The notes under the pieces are model-generated. The model did not search any database. It had not been told where the DNA came from and saw only the letters and a list, made by a program, of their open reading frames with translations. The position numbers were made by a program, and so were the translations under genes. A stretch of DNA of 64,000 nucleotides from assembly GCA_934047225.1 (NCBI GenBank), contig OW204012.1, forward strand, positions 14,756,001-14,820,000. Reading direction: 5' to 3'. This DNA comes from Ypsolopha sequella (lineage: Eukaryota > Arthropoda > Insecta > Lepidoptera > Ypsolophidae). Shown one piece after another: positions 10,430 through 20,547 of the stretch (positions are counted from its first letter, which is position 1; each line of letters opens with the position of its first letter).

Positions 10430-10560
10430 CTTTTTGTCTATGTATGTGCCGTTTTAACTCGAAACCACTCAATGGATTTTGATGCAGTTTTCTTTATTAT
10501 CATCGTAGTGACCGTGGTCAACATATAATAGGGGTGTTGATAAAATAACCGCCAAGCCGA
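10430..10560 (+). repeat. Helitron-like 5' fragment
   Basis: Contains CTATGTATGTGCCGTTTTAA and CAATGGATTTTGATGCAG, a pattern also seen at 57010-57100 and common at the 5' end of some lepidopteran Helitrons. No 3' CTRR end is assigned. Confidence 0.4.
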
Positions 10561-10864
10561 AAACGGGGCAAAAATTAAATAAACGGTAGCGGAGTCCCGG
10601 GGGAAAGGCTGGTATAATTATAAATTTTAGACATTAATGGTTGGGCATTTAGAGTTGCCTTTAATCACCCTCAGGTTATTGTATTTTTAGGTATAAATAA
10701 AAACTGACACTGCGCAGTATTCCCTGCGCACCTCCCTTTCTTCATCGTAAAATCCGCGACTGCAACTCCATCTGTGACTAACTTCACATCCACCTTCTAT
10801 ACTGCCCTGCACTGTAGAGGGAATTCCTGAGCATTTTATTTTAAGATCAGAGAAAATCACTTAC

Positions 10865-10987
10865 ACTCCAGCTTATCCTCAGGTCTGCCAGCCTCCAGCA
10901 GCGACAGGTAGCAGACAATGTCCTTCAGCGAGACCCTCACAGTATGGACCTCCAGCGTGGACGGCTTTCTGATGAGGTGCTTGAAGT
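10865..10987 (-). CDS. Dgk: Dgk exon: segment before the EF-hands
   Basis: Completes D, then reads [19 protein letters not shown] followed by [14 protein letters not shown] and RPEDKLE. The [30 protein letters not shown] block is the signature of type I DGKs. Acceptor CTGCAG at 10988-10993; donor GTAAGT at 10859-10864. It leaves one T that joins TC of the next exon to give F. Confidence 0.95.
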
Positions 10988-11599
10988 CTGCAGGGAGAGG
11001 AAATTGAGAATATTATCGACGATGGGGTAAAGATTTCAGCTAAGAAGGCAGGTGTCTATCCTTCCTCATTGACGCTTAAAAATGCGCAACTGTGATTCTT
11101 ACTGCGGCTTTCTTCATACCCGCTTTCTTTTTTTTCTTTAGACGCGTTATGTCATCAAGTATCAAGTAATAATATGAAACTAGAGTCTGACCAGCGAATT
11201 GAGTCACAGCTTTACCCTAACACGGAGAAATGTAATTAAAAAAAAAAAAATCATGTAAAAGGTAAAGTCCACGATTAGCGAAATCTAATTCGACAGTTTT
11301 AGGTAGTCCCTTGGTGAAAATATTTGGTTAGTGGTCTAATGGCCATAACAACTAGTCCGAGATAAGGAGAAACCAAAATCTAAATGCCATTAATGGTCCC
11401 CCTCATTGGCCGTAACCACTGATCATGACTGATCGCACAGCTGTTTTCTGCAACCGGTCCTTTTTGCTCCCTACCGACATTACCTATCTTTTAAAAGTGG
11501 TTGAAAAGCCGTAAGTTCCTGGGCTGTTGTCGTTGCGTTGACGATGGCTGTTACGTCACCTTCAATAAGGTGGATACCTCATTCAACATCAGTCTTTAC

Positions 11600-11767
11600 C
11601 TTCGATCTTAGTAGACTGGTTGACTCGCAGTGAGTTGCTGGACTTCCGACTGCTATTCCTTGACACCTGACTGTGACTGGGGCTGGTCTCATTGCGTCGG
11701 TCCAGGGTGAGCTCATACGCGGAGTAGGATGGGTGGGTTGTTACTGTGAACATCGGGTGGACGCTGC
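11600..11767 (-). CDS. Dgk: Dgk exon: Ser-rich linker
   Basis: Reads SVHPMFTVTTHPSYSAYELT, LDRRNETSPSHSQVSRNSSR and KSSNSLRVNQSTKIE. This is a hydrophilic linker rich in Ser, Asn and Arg between RVH and the EF-hands, a variable region in the family and a plausible phosphorylation target. Acceptor GCAG at 11768-11771; donor GTAAAG at 11594-11599. Phase is consistent with both neighbours. Confidence 0.9.
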
Positions 11768-12239
11768 CTGCGGGGAAAAGGGAACTTAAGAGTCATAACG
11801 AAGGTGTGGCTTTCCAGGCAATTGAACAAAGCTTAGACCTAACAAGTGAAGCTCTACCGCGCTCTTTCATTTTGACACCAAAAACAGTGCAACTGACCGT
11901 TCACACGCTTTTTGGGTAGGTTTGATGCCAGTAATTGCTGCTGAAATACCATAAAGGTAAGCGTTATAAAGCAAAGGACCCAAATGCAACCCTTGTAACA
12001 CACCAAAAGAAACATTTGTTAAATCTGACTTCTAAGAACAGTAAGAAAGTCCGACGCCTGTTTTTTACGTAAAAAGTAATCCATTTTGAATTTACCAATT
12101 AACATCTCCGCAGGTTCAAAAGTAATTAGATAATAATGACTTGGTTCAAAAGGTCTAAACCTTTCCTTTTTTTAAAGGAACAACAGTCAACATGTAAATT
12201 TAAGCCTTTTAGCGCACATTGGATGTTCAGCTTAATTAC

Positions 12240-12354
12240 CAGTTCTACTCCTGGACCCTTTATCGCTGCCATCACCGGAGTCTCCGGAGCCCTTCCCGAG
12301 CTGCTGTAGTCGCTCTGCCAGTCCGTGGATCTTTGATGCAAGGCTCAGCTTACC
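12240..12354 (-). CDS. Dgk: Dgk exon: linker after the RVH domain
   Basis: Reads GKLSLASKIHGLAERLQQLG then KGSGDSGDGSDKGSRSRT and a split G. The first part could form an amphipathic helix; the rest is a Gly/Ser/Asp-rich disordered stretch. Acceptor CAG at 12355-12357; donor GTAATT at 12234-12239. Both phases fit. I place it by splice phase, strand and order rather than by strong homology. Confidence 0.85.
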
Positions 12355-12921
12355 CTGGAAGATGAAGTGGTCTGTCGTTTATAACAGTCTGTTCGCCTGG
12401 TGTAAGATGCAAGAAATAAGCAGAGTTTTAAGTAACACATTTGTGCTACTTTATTCTGTTCAGAAACAATAAAGCTTACTTGTCCACACCTAGTTCGGGA
12501 TATTTGTGTTAGAATTTTTTTAATATCCGATGGATTCAACTGATGGTTTTTGGTGGAGTATCATCTTCAATAAATTATACACAAATTCCTGTACTTTTAT
12601 TCGACAAATATTTATTTTTATTTTACTTTAGGAGACCGGTTTCGTATGAAATGTATATTATGTATGATTTATTTTAACATCGTTCATTCCTGAAGCGAAA
12701 CACAGCTTTAACAGAAACTACTGTAAAAAAATCATATGACATTCACTTGACGTTCAGCGTACGCTTTCATTTTCTTTCAACGTCATTCTCATTCTTAAAA
12801 TTGTAACTGTAGGAAGCACTTACAGAAAGTTCAATTTGCAGAAAGCACTGAAAGAAAATTCAGTGTGCAGAAAGCATAATGTACAGAAAGCAGTAAGAAA
12901 CTTTAATGCATCAACCTTCAC

Positions 12922-13030
12922 CTGATGGTCGGCGTGAGCGGTGACAGCTGCGCACGCGGCGGTGGAGCTGGCAGCCGCCATCTCGCGCAGCGCTGGCCGG
13001 TCGCGCCGCACGAACGATAGGAACAGATGT
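12922..13030 (-). CDS. Dgk: Dgk exon: end of RVH domain
   Basis: Reads HLFLSFVRRDRPALREMAAA then SSTAACAAVTAHADHQ, continuing CR from the upstream exon. RHLFLSF is the conserved end of the recoverin-homology region. GC content is visibly higher than in the flanking intron. Acceptor CAG at 13031-13033; donor GTGAAG at 12916-12921. Ends on a codon boundary. Confidence 0.93.
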
Positions 13031-13309
13031 CTGGAACACATAAACACTGGGAGTTTTAGCCAAAGGCATCAGGAGATATGGTAAGGGGGGGTGGAGCTTG
13101 CAACGCATGAGGCCAAAAATAAATAATGTCATTATAAAGTCAAAATAGATATAATGTGTTACGTTGTCCGTAGGTACAGTTTGAAGCGCATTTTTTTTTT
13201 GCATATTTACTATTACAGTCCATAAAATACAGCTTGAGCCCTGTGACCGCGCTATACATATTTGAGCATGAGAAAGTATATGTTTTTATAGCTTAGGATA
13301 GTCTAAATA

Positions 13310-13420
13310 TTATCATCATCTGTTACTCTGTTCCTTAGAACAAGGCGTGAATTTCACATAATGCCCCTGTGAGCGTTCAATGTGTGCATTACGGGCTGGT
13401 ATATCAAGTAGTTACGAAAA
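13310..13420 (+). repeat. Short interspersed repeat shared with 45050
   Basis: ACAAGGCGTGAATTTCACATAA and the following CCTGTGAGCGTT and TATATC segments recur at 45050-45130 with substitutions. Family not recognised. The rest of this 2.5-kb intron between repeats shows no coding potential. Confidence 0.5.
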
Positions 13421-14019
13421 TTCAGTGTGCTGGTGTGGTGAAAAAATTGGTCGGTCCAGGATAAGAACTTCGGCCTGTGACGTTGAGAAAATCATTTATA
13501 TATTATCTTATCGTAAGATTGAAAAGGCCGGTAGTTTATAAAAAATCTAAATTTTTGATAGATTGTTTAGAAAGTAACTATCTAAATTCTACTGTATTTT
13601 AACAATCTTCCATTATTGTAATGTTTCTATCTCGACAGTCTTCGGGTGTCATATACAACTAAAATAATAACCAACAATGTTCCCTTCTGGTACTCCATAG
13701 CTATTCGGTCTTAACTTTGATAAATTGATAATGTGACTTAAAATAGATAAAAGGGGCCCAGCACAGGCTTTCGAAAGCTTAGTTGGAAACTCGTCATATC
13801 TCACAGCATTTATTTTCTTTAGGATTCATATAGTCTTCAGTATGTCAACAGTTGTTTTGAGTAGCAAAAAATTCGATTAGTCACCATTTTCACATACTTA
13901 TTAAAGCTATTTTATGTCTTATGGCACACGCACATACAAGGTGAATCTGACCCTCGGTTTGAATGAAACGGGTATCGCCGTATTTGTGTGGCTGTTGAAG
14001 TCTACTATTAATATTAATA

Positions 14020-14600
14020 ATGCTATCCTTGCAATAATAATAATAATAATACAATTATTTATTGCACAAGATAAAATTTTTGTACATAGGCGAGCTTAAT
14101 ACTATTTAGTATTCTCTACTAGCTAACCTTTGGTAATAGGGAAGTTGTTTAGGGTAGTGCCATGATGTCAAAATATTATTAATATAACAGACAAAATATT
14201 TTAGTTATTATGGATCATTTTGTAAATCAAGAAAGTGTTGTTTTATCTTATTCTTGAAGACTGATACAGACGGAGCCTACGAATGTGTAGCGGCAAACTG
14301 TTCCACAAGCGTATTGCACTCACAGTAAAACAATTTGTATATACATGCATGAACAATGCTTAGGTGTACGAAGAAGCCGTGCTGGGCCGTTGAATGTGAT
14401 CGAGGTACACAAGGGACACAAAACGTTCCTTAAGATATGACGGGGAACTTGGGTTATGGAAAGTACCATAAAGAAAGGTCAAAACATGGAAATCTCTGCG
14501 AAACCTGATATTAAGCCAATTGAGTTCGGTGTGTAATTTAAAAATGTGATCATACGCAGTCCGAATATATAACGGATGCATAAGTTTAGAAATCGGTTTA
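14020..14600 (-). mobile_element. LINE 3' end fragment, family L3
   Basis: In the sense (minus) direction the DNA passes through ACGCTTGTGGAACAGTTTGC and ends with TATTAAGCTCGCCTATGTAC followed by AT-rich repeats (TTATTATTATT). The same body occurs at 28380-28625, and the same terminal motif (TTAAGCTCGCTTATGTACA) at 22760-22870. This is a degraded non-LTR retrotransposon 3' end with no intact ORF. Confidence 0.55.
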
Positions 14601-14722
14601 GCTTATTAAAAAGTTCCTCAGTGAGGTCGGGATAGCATACATCCGTTTAATATAAGATAGGGAGCAAAAACGAATTCACAAGAGTAACTTTAGCAGAGTA
14701 TGTTAGAAACTTTTGCATGCGT

Positions 14723-15132
14723 TTAAGGCGCTACGTAAAAGTTCTAGCGTCCCTGTTACTCAATGCGAGTGGGGCGGTTTGGGGAAAGTAGCAAAAAGTC
14801 GGTTTTTTATTAATATAAAATGTAGTAAGCTATTTTGTCAAAAAGATTTTCAAGGAGACTTTACAAATACATTATATCCACATGTTGAATACAATTTCAT
14901 AATGAAATTGGTTAGGATTTCAGAATTACAGGATACAGGAAAAAAAAAAACAATTTAGAGGTATTTTCGGAATTAAATTCTTTCGAGAAAATTTCATCCA
15001 ATCGCGTTTTCCTTCAGTGAGAATCTTAATCAAATACTCAATAAACATTTACCCAAAATAAAATACGTAGATAACGTTATAGTGGAGTAAATGGATTCGA
15101 AAGAACCCCTTTTTTTTTTGGTATCGCCTTAG
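14723..15132 (+). mobile_element. TTAA MITE, family D, copy 1 (degenerate)
   Basis: Left end TTAAGGCGCTACGTAAAAG, then the family D marker GCGTCCCTGTTACTC and AGTAGCAAAAAGTCGG. The right end has decayed to ATCGCCTTAG. Compare the complete copy at 38020-38444. Confidence 0.7.
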
Positions 15133-15390
15133 GAGCATGCATAAATGCAAATATTTTCCTGCTGCTGTAAATCCCAGGACATGTTTGTTATTTCTGATGT
15201 GCAAACCCAGACTTTTTACCTCAGTACAGATGAAAGGCAGCACAATATTTTAAAGTAAATAGCGAAAAGGATAGCGTGAATTTGAATGAACTAATAAGTT
15301 GGAAGAATCAAAGATGGGATACAAATTTTATGTTAACTGCAAAAATTATAGCATGAATTTGAATTTTGAATAAACTATGAGTAACTGTGT

Positions 15391-15515
15391 ATACAATGTG
15401 TAACAGAAAGGTGTAACCATATTTGAAGAGCTTATTCAGTCAATGGTATAGAACAGCTTGAATGGTCTGGATAAGCTCTTTAAATATGGTTACACCTTTC
15501 TGTTACACGTTGTAT
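15391..15515. repeat. Foldback element near a Dgk 5' splice site
   Basis: Arms 15391-15435 and 15471-15515 (45 nt each) are near-perfect complements containing AACAGAAAGGTGTAACCATA, with a 35-nt loop. In the gene's direction it begins about 55 nt after the donor of the exon at 15571-15644. A related half copy is at 56655-56750. Confidence 0.8.
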
Positions 15516-15570
15516 AACAGATAACAAAAACATAGCAACAACTGTACCCTCTTTTTGTCGATAGACTAAC

Positions 15571-15644
15571 CTGCATAGTTCGTCCGGCGTGTCCACCTCG
15601 AGAAATGTGTCGATGAACCAACGGAACCCTTCATAGTCGATGTC
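15571..15644 (-). CDS. Dgk: Dgk exon: RVH domain core
   Basis: Reads DIDYEGFRWFIDTFLEVDTP then DELC plus AG. It matches the DGK recoverin-homology segment (I-D-F/Y-E-G-F...F-L-E...P-D). Acceptor TTTCAG with a T-rich tract at 15645-15660; donor GTTAGT at 15565-15570. It is the 5'-most exon I can identify. The N-terminal residues preceding it must come from at least one exon further right. Confidence 0.92.
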
Positions 15645-15859
15645 CTGAAACAAAAAAAAAACTGTCAAATTTACGTCGATGACCGTAGACGGGTTTCATA
15701 TAGTCACGTGTAGGGCTTTCAATTATCCGTCGAATTGAACTATTCGGAAAATTTGGATAACCGATTATTTATTATCTCTGGATATCTTTGTCTGAATAAT
15801 TTTCGTGTCTTTTAAGGAATACAGTGTTTTAAGATCACGTTGCGGAAGCCGCAAACTGG

Positions 15860-16080
15860 CAATAGTACTCGCCCATCCATCCATCCATCAGCCTAGTTCG
15901 TCCACTGCTGGACATAAGCCTTTCCAGGACTTTGCCACTCCCGGCGGTCATCCTGGAAGAATTGCCCATACTCACACACGCTGGGCAGGCGGGTTGGTGA
16001 GCGCGGTACCGGATCCCTCGCACCAGTGACGCCGCTGCCCGTCACCAGTCTGTTCCATATAAGGCCCGGCTATTATGCCA
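15860..16080 (-). mobile_element. RTE LINE 3' end fragment
   Basis: Plus-strand text contains CATCCATCCATCCATCAGCC and TCCACTGCTGGACATAAGCC, the complement of a very common lepidopteran RTE 3' end, followed by GCCACTCCCGGCGGTCATCC. Frames are broken. Confidence 0.7.
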
Positions 16081-16189
16081 CTCGCCCATACGAAAAATAT
16101 TTCGTTAATAAATTTAGAAGTCGAGACCTCAGAACAATGTCGAGACGACAAAATCTGTTGCTTCATACATTTTGGTCGAGTACTGGTAG

Positions 16190-16685
16190 TTCCAGCTGAT
16201 AGTCGCTACTAGCCGCTACTAAGATCCAGTTACTATCGATCTGATCATCACCACACCCGCAAGCTCCAGGGTGTTGCAAAGTTCTTCGAGTAACGATTCT
16301 TCAACTGATCATTAATTTGTGTTTTGAACATTACAGCAACCGGATATGATGTTCAGAAGATAAATTAATAATAGATTAAATATGTACCGTGAAGTTGTTT
16401 CCAATACATAATTATTAAAGCATCAAGTGCCTTTAGTAGTTTAAGACTGTACATGAGCCTAGAGCATGAACAACGCCAAACTTTAGAGGAATCATTTGAA
16501 GAAATTCGGACTCTCTTTGTATTGATGAAGGAGCGAGGTCTTCTGGAACAAGTATTTCTATACTTAAAAGAAGGCCCCAGCATTCTAATTTAATGTATTA
16601 CTGGTTACTGAATAAACACTTTTTCATTTTTCATTTTTTTTCATTTTCATTTTCATTTTCATTTCATTTTCATTTCATTTCATTG
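16190..16685 (+). mobile_element. Unclassified LINE 3' end with TTTCA tail
   Basis: A plus-strand frame near 16420-16590 reads LYMSLEHEQRQTLEESFEE, IRTLFVLMKERGLLEQVFLY and LKEGPSILI then a stop. AATAAA and a long TTTTCATTTTCATTTTCATT tail end near 16685. The tail resembles the LINE at 8350-8392. I do not recognise the peptide and only suggest it is a retroposon C-terminus. Confidence 0.45.
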
Positions 16686-16689
16686 AAAA

Positions 16690-17090
16690 AAATATATTTG
16701 ATTTATTGATCTTTATCTAGGGATTATATTTATAAACAATGTATTCGGATTTATACTTTTGTCAAAAAAAAAATGTTTTCCACCCTCTTTTTTTTTGTTT
16801 TTTTTTTCGTTTCAAGAACGCGGTTAAGAGATCAACTTAATTTTTTTTGATAAAATAGGTAAAAAAAATAGGAAGGGATTCTCCTTAAATCCACTATTTT
16901 TTCCCTATAAAATATTTCAGTATTAGCTAAGAACACACTAATTTGTTGTTTTGCTGCGTGATCATTAGTATTACGCGTCCAAGAAAAAGAGGCCAGTGAG
17001 CCAACATATAATCAACTCTATCAAAAGCAAATAAGGTCTTTACCGTTTGGTCTTATTGTGCTGGATGGGTAATAAAAAAAGTTGTAGATT
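16690..17090 (+). repeat. 400-bp dispersed repeat, copy 1
   Basis: Aligns by eye with 63618-64000: both carry TTTTCCACCCTCTTTTTTTT, AACGCGGTTAAGAGATCAAC, GCTGCGTGATCA and ATTACGCGTCCAAGAA. No coding potential and no clear ends; the second copy runs into the window edge. Confidence 0.7.
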
Positions 17091-17191
17091 AGGCTCTGCA
17101 AATCGCACTACCGATGTGTGGGTAAGCCACGCGACTGTGTGTGTGCTGCAAAATACCTAAAACTGGAACGTGAGAGGTTGTGTTAGCACCC

Positions 17192-17810
17192 ATAAGGGGC
17201 AGGTAGTCGGCAACGACCTTGAATCGACCAATACAAGAATCGACAGAAACTATATTGAAATAACGTTCATATCAGCACGCACTGCATTAAGGCGATTACT
17301 TTCGCTTTTGCAGCTTGTTTGTTGCAGTACGAATATCGACGGAATCGACATTGAAAAAGCGTTCATATTAGCGCGCAATGCATACTGGCTATTACGGCGC
17401 TCGCTGCGTCCTTGATAGGGCGAAATAGAAGAAAATAATACTTTTCACATGGACGTGATTGTTCGATTAAATAATCCTATGTCTATGTTTTTTAATATTT
17501 TTGGTTAAACGAGGATTAGGCTTTAGAAAGTACCCATTTGGCGATACTAAGTCCCTTAAGACGTCGCTGGGTCTCCGGATAGCGCAAAATAGAAGAAAAT
17601 AAGACTTTTCACATGGACGCGATGGACGGCAAAAAAATTCCATAAATTTTAGCTTGACCTTAACAATATTTTTATGCTGTTTCTCATAAGCGAGAATAAT
17701 TTCCTTAAATAAAGTTGTTAAACTAACAATATTTATATTTTTTCATAATTTTTAAACGTACTATTTAACAGAAATAACTTTTTAGATGACGCTGGAAAGA
17801 GGCGCCTTAA
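17192..17810. mobile_element. TTAA-type element interrupted by family A
   Basis: Left end ATAAGGGGCAGGTAGTCGGC (TTAA decayed to ATAA); right end GACGCTGGAAAGAGGCGCC then TTAA at 17807-17810. The interior resembles the start of family B (the GCGTTCATATCAGC region and TCCGGATAGCGCAAAATAG). It is split at 17287 by a complete TTAA insertion. Confidence 0.6.
17287..17559 (+). mobile_element. TTAA MITE, family A, nested short copy
   Basis: Begins TTAAGGCGATTACTTTCGC and ends GGCGATACTAAGTCCCTTAA. It is shorter (273 bp) than the 474-bp copies because the middle is deleted. It sits inside another TTAA element, and removing it joins TGCA to GACGTCGCTG of the host element. Confidence 0.8.
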
Positions 17811-17829
17811 GTTTACGTAAAGATTACAG

Positions 17830-17945
17830 GAAACTTATAAAGGTTGAGAAATTCACGAAAACAAAATGACAAAATTCCCAAAACTGTCGCATTACGGATC
17901 CCTAGGTACGCGAGTCTGACTCGCACTTGACTGGTTTTTTTTTTT
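17830..17945 (+). repeat. CTCGCACTTGACTGG-type repeat end
   Basis: Contains ACGGATCCCTAGGTACGCGA and GTCTGACTCGCACTTGACTG then poly-T, the same 3' end as copies at 32332-32611, 42327-43150 and 50049-50410. Confidence 0.65.
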
Positions 17946-18247
17946 GTAACAGAACCATCAGAGAATGCGACCACAAATAGTAAGTTCCACGTAATGCCAT
18001 TTACGTCGTTGAATCAGTAAAAACTTTAGCGCGCCCGCCCACACGGTATTTATTTGTATTTTCAGCTATTTTCTTTCTATTTTTAGTGTCTTGGATAAAG
18101 GCGTAGGTGGTTACCAAAGAATATGGAAAAAACCTACCCCAAAATGTAGAGTCAAACAGCAAACAGTGGGTTCAAAGACATTCTTTTTTGACGTGAAAGG
18201 TCTTTCAGTTCGGTAGTAGGGGGTCACTTGCTAAAACCGCATAACTA

Positions 18248-19408
18248 ACATAGGGTCACTGAGTGATGGCACTTATGACAGCTGCATTTAGTGATGAGGT
18301 ACATTTCAAATTTCAGTTAAAAATAAAAATCAAGTGTGAGTTTACTCAACATTAGACAAGTCATTCAACATTCAACATAATGATACAAAAGGAAAATGTG
18401 CCAAAACCAGTGGCGTAGCTACCGGAGGGCTATGCGGTGTAGTGCCCAGGGGCCCCCAAGAGATGTTTAAATACATAAATCGAAAAAAGTATTTTACTAT
18501 CATTTATTTTCGTTTAGTTTAACTTCGTCATTGTTTTGTTTTTAATTAAATATTATTGCGTAACTTGGCGACCTCAAACATGACCTATAAAAAATGAGAA
18601 ACTTTTAATCAAAAAAATTCCTTGTTTATTTACGAATTCTATTGCGCAATAAAGCAACATTCAAATCGAAAAATAATAACTGAAACAAGTAGCACATCAT
18701 TATCAACAATGAAGTATTACATTTTTTAATCCACACTTGCTTATAAATAATTACGATACAGTGCGCGCCAATCTTTTAGTCGCCTCTGAAGATAGCCGCA
18801 CGAGGCGACGCAATAGCCGTTTTACGGTGTCAGGGGGACGTTACAGGAGCGAGAGCGCGGAGCACATCCGCCTGCGTGCCGCACCAATCCCCCCGCTCGC
18901 CATTTAGCAGGTGTCAACACTATGCGTTAGTGTTAGTGCTACGTCCGTATACTACACATGCGCGCGTTCCATGAAAAGTACATTCGAGGAAAAAATTCCA
19001 TGATTCGTTAAGTTTATCGTTGAATCTGTTTGTTTTTGTTTTTGTTGCCTTTATTTGTTGTTTTGTTGATTTAGTTTGTTAAAGTTTATAGTTGTTGTTA
19101 TGCCTCGCGGACGTTATAGCGTTTTAAGGCGACAATGTAGGAAAATGGTGTTTATATTAATGCGTTTTATTAATATAGTTAAGATCGCACTAAAATAATT
19201 AATAAATAATGAAATAGGTAGGTACAACAAGTACACCTTCCCACTTATAGTAAACATTTAATAATCAACCGTTGATATTATTGTTTCCTTGACTGTACCT
19301 GCGCAAGCTTGCACTCGTAACTCAATCAGAGGCGACTAAAAGATTGGCGCGCACTATACTTTGTAGGCATTTAAACGTCATAGGCGCCATCCCTCAGTGG
19401 CTCTACTG
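18248..19408. mobile_element. Mariner-like MITE with nested insertion
   Basis: Left TIR around TAGGGTCACTGAGTGATGGC; right TIR is the complement of CAGTAGAGCCACTGAG. Flanking TA on both sides fits a TA target. A second copy without the nested part is at 38471-39021 (551 bp). Subtracting 18759-19356 leaves about 560 bp here, which agrees. No transposase is present. Confidence 0.7.
18759..19356. mobile_element. Nested TA-target transposon
   Basis: The ends CAGTGCGCGCCAATCTTTTA and the complement of AAAGATTGGCGCGCACT form a TIR of about 27-29 bp. It interrupts the sequence ACGATACTTTGTAGGCAT that is contiguous in the second host copy, with TA repeated on both sides (or ATAC if the terminal base is read differently). 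The interior is noncoding, although a short frame from about 19100 starts MPRGRYSVLRRQCRK. Confidence 0.75.
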
Positions 19409-19649
19409 TACGTGACATGCGCAGTCCATTTTTATATCGTTGAGTAGAGCAAAGTAGCCATTACTCAGATACTTTCAACTCGTGCCACGTAACACATTGC
19501 GCAGTTTAAGCATAAATTAACGCTTACGATATAAGTCGTCGTGATCTCAAAACTTTTATGAAAATTACAAAAACAATGCTCTAAGTTACCTCTGAACAAA
19601 GTAGTGTGAAGCGAGACTCAATCAGTGGCTTAACAGATTTCCACCTCCC

Positions 19650-19906
19650 GCTTATTCCGTCACCCCAGGGGAACACCTGCCCTCCGGATACAAATTGCCT
19701 CGGCTGACCTGGAAATCCCTCAACCGACTCCGAACGCAGGTGGGCCGATGTAAAGAGACCCTAAGCAGATGCTGCTCAGACCATGCTTCATCTGCTCTCA
19801 TGCCCTGCTTGCCCGAACTCCTGCACGTGGGACGACCTTTGGAAGGCTACGGCAAATGCAGTCGACCTGGCCACCTATTGCAATGGATTTTTATAGCGTT
19901 TAACTA
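19650..19906 (+). pseudogene. LINE pol C-terminal fragment
   Basis: A frame reads LPSGYKLPRLTWKSLNRLRT then QVGRCKETLSRC, and after a frameshift CPNSCTWDDLWKATANAVDL. This matches the C-terminal zinc-knuckle region of a LINE polyprotein, where a C-x-C...H...C motif normally follows the RTQVGRCKE segment. Here the knuckle is broken by the frameshift. Confidence 0.7.
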
Positions 19907-20305
19907 GCGACACGAGAAGAAGAAGTAGTGTGAGCTCACTACATTGAGGCTGCTCTACAGCGTGTTAAAGGCCGCCAGCGCTCATCGCCTGGCAACCGAT
20001 CTATATATAGACCTATTTATAGTAACCGTGGACCAGGAGCCACAGGTCATGCGTACTTTGTCCTGTTTTTTTCATTAGTCAACTTGTTACTTCATAAGCA
20101 TGCAGTTTTGCCGAACACAAACAGCATAGACTAAACTCCAAAAACGAAACTAACTACTAGGATCACAAACAGCATAAACGGAAACCTGGAAACGTAGGAC
20201 GAGTCTTTTGTCGAAGCAATGATGGCCACGTGATATACCTTTCTTGCGTTTCCATTTTACTTATTTATTTATGTTTTATTTTGGAAAATCTACAGCAAAA
20301 CTAAA

Positions 20306-20545
20306 TGAGGCGCTGAGCGCAAAAGTAGTGTAACCCACATCAAAATTTTCGACGGTAAATTGATTTATAATACCTCAAAAAAGAGCAAAATTTGGGTAAC
20401 ATCACTATTGCGCTCGGTGCCTCAAGGTTCTGAGTGCTAAAGTGGTGTAACTAAGTTTTATCTTTTTGAGATTCTTTTATGAAAAAATTATATCAAGAAC
20501 CTCAAAAGGATGAATGTTGACACCACTTTTGCGCTCAGCTCCTCA
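20306..20545. repeat. Double-hairpin MITE
   Basis: Outer ends TGAGGCGCTGAGCGCAAAAG and the complement of CTTTTGCGCTCAGCTCCTCA are inverted. The middle repeats the same motif as an internal inverted pair (TTGCGCTCGGTGCCTCA, then CTGAGTGCTAAAGTGG). It abuts the 5' end of the Helitron at 20548. Confidence 0.7.
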
Positions 20546-20547
20546 AA

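Larger units (their letters stand above)
4417..15644 (-). other. Dgk: Diacylglycerol kinase gene span (partial)
   Basis: Eight exons on the minus strand join in phase with GT donors and AG acceptors (74, 109, 115, 168, 123, 125, 77 and 164 nt). The product is a type I diacylglycerol kinase, which phosphorylates diacylglycerol to phosphatidic acid and ends DAG signalling at membranes. Visible parts in order: RVH half, Ser-rich linker, the EF-hand pair, and the start of C1. The catalytic domain is beyond position 1. The N-terminal exon is not seen. Introns are 0.4-0.9 kb except 2.5 kb (13031-15570) and 4.8 kb (5091-9882). Closest relatives by motif are the DGK alpha/beta/gamma class and fly Dgk. 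Confidence 0.93.
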
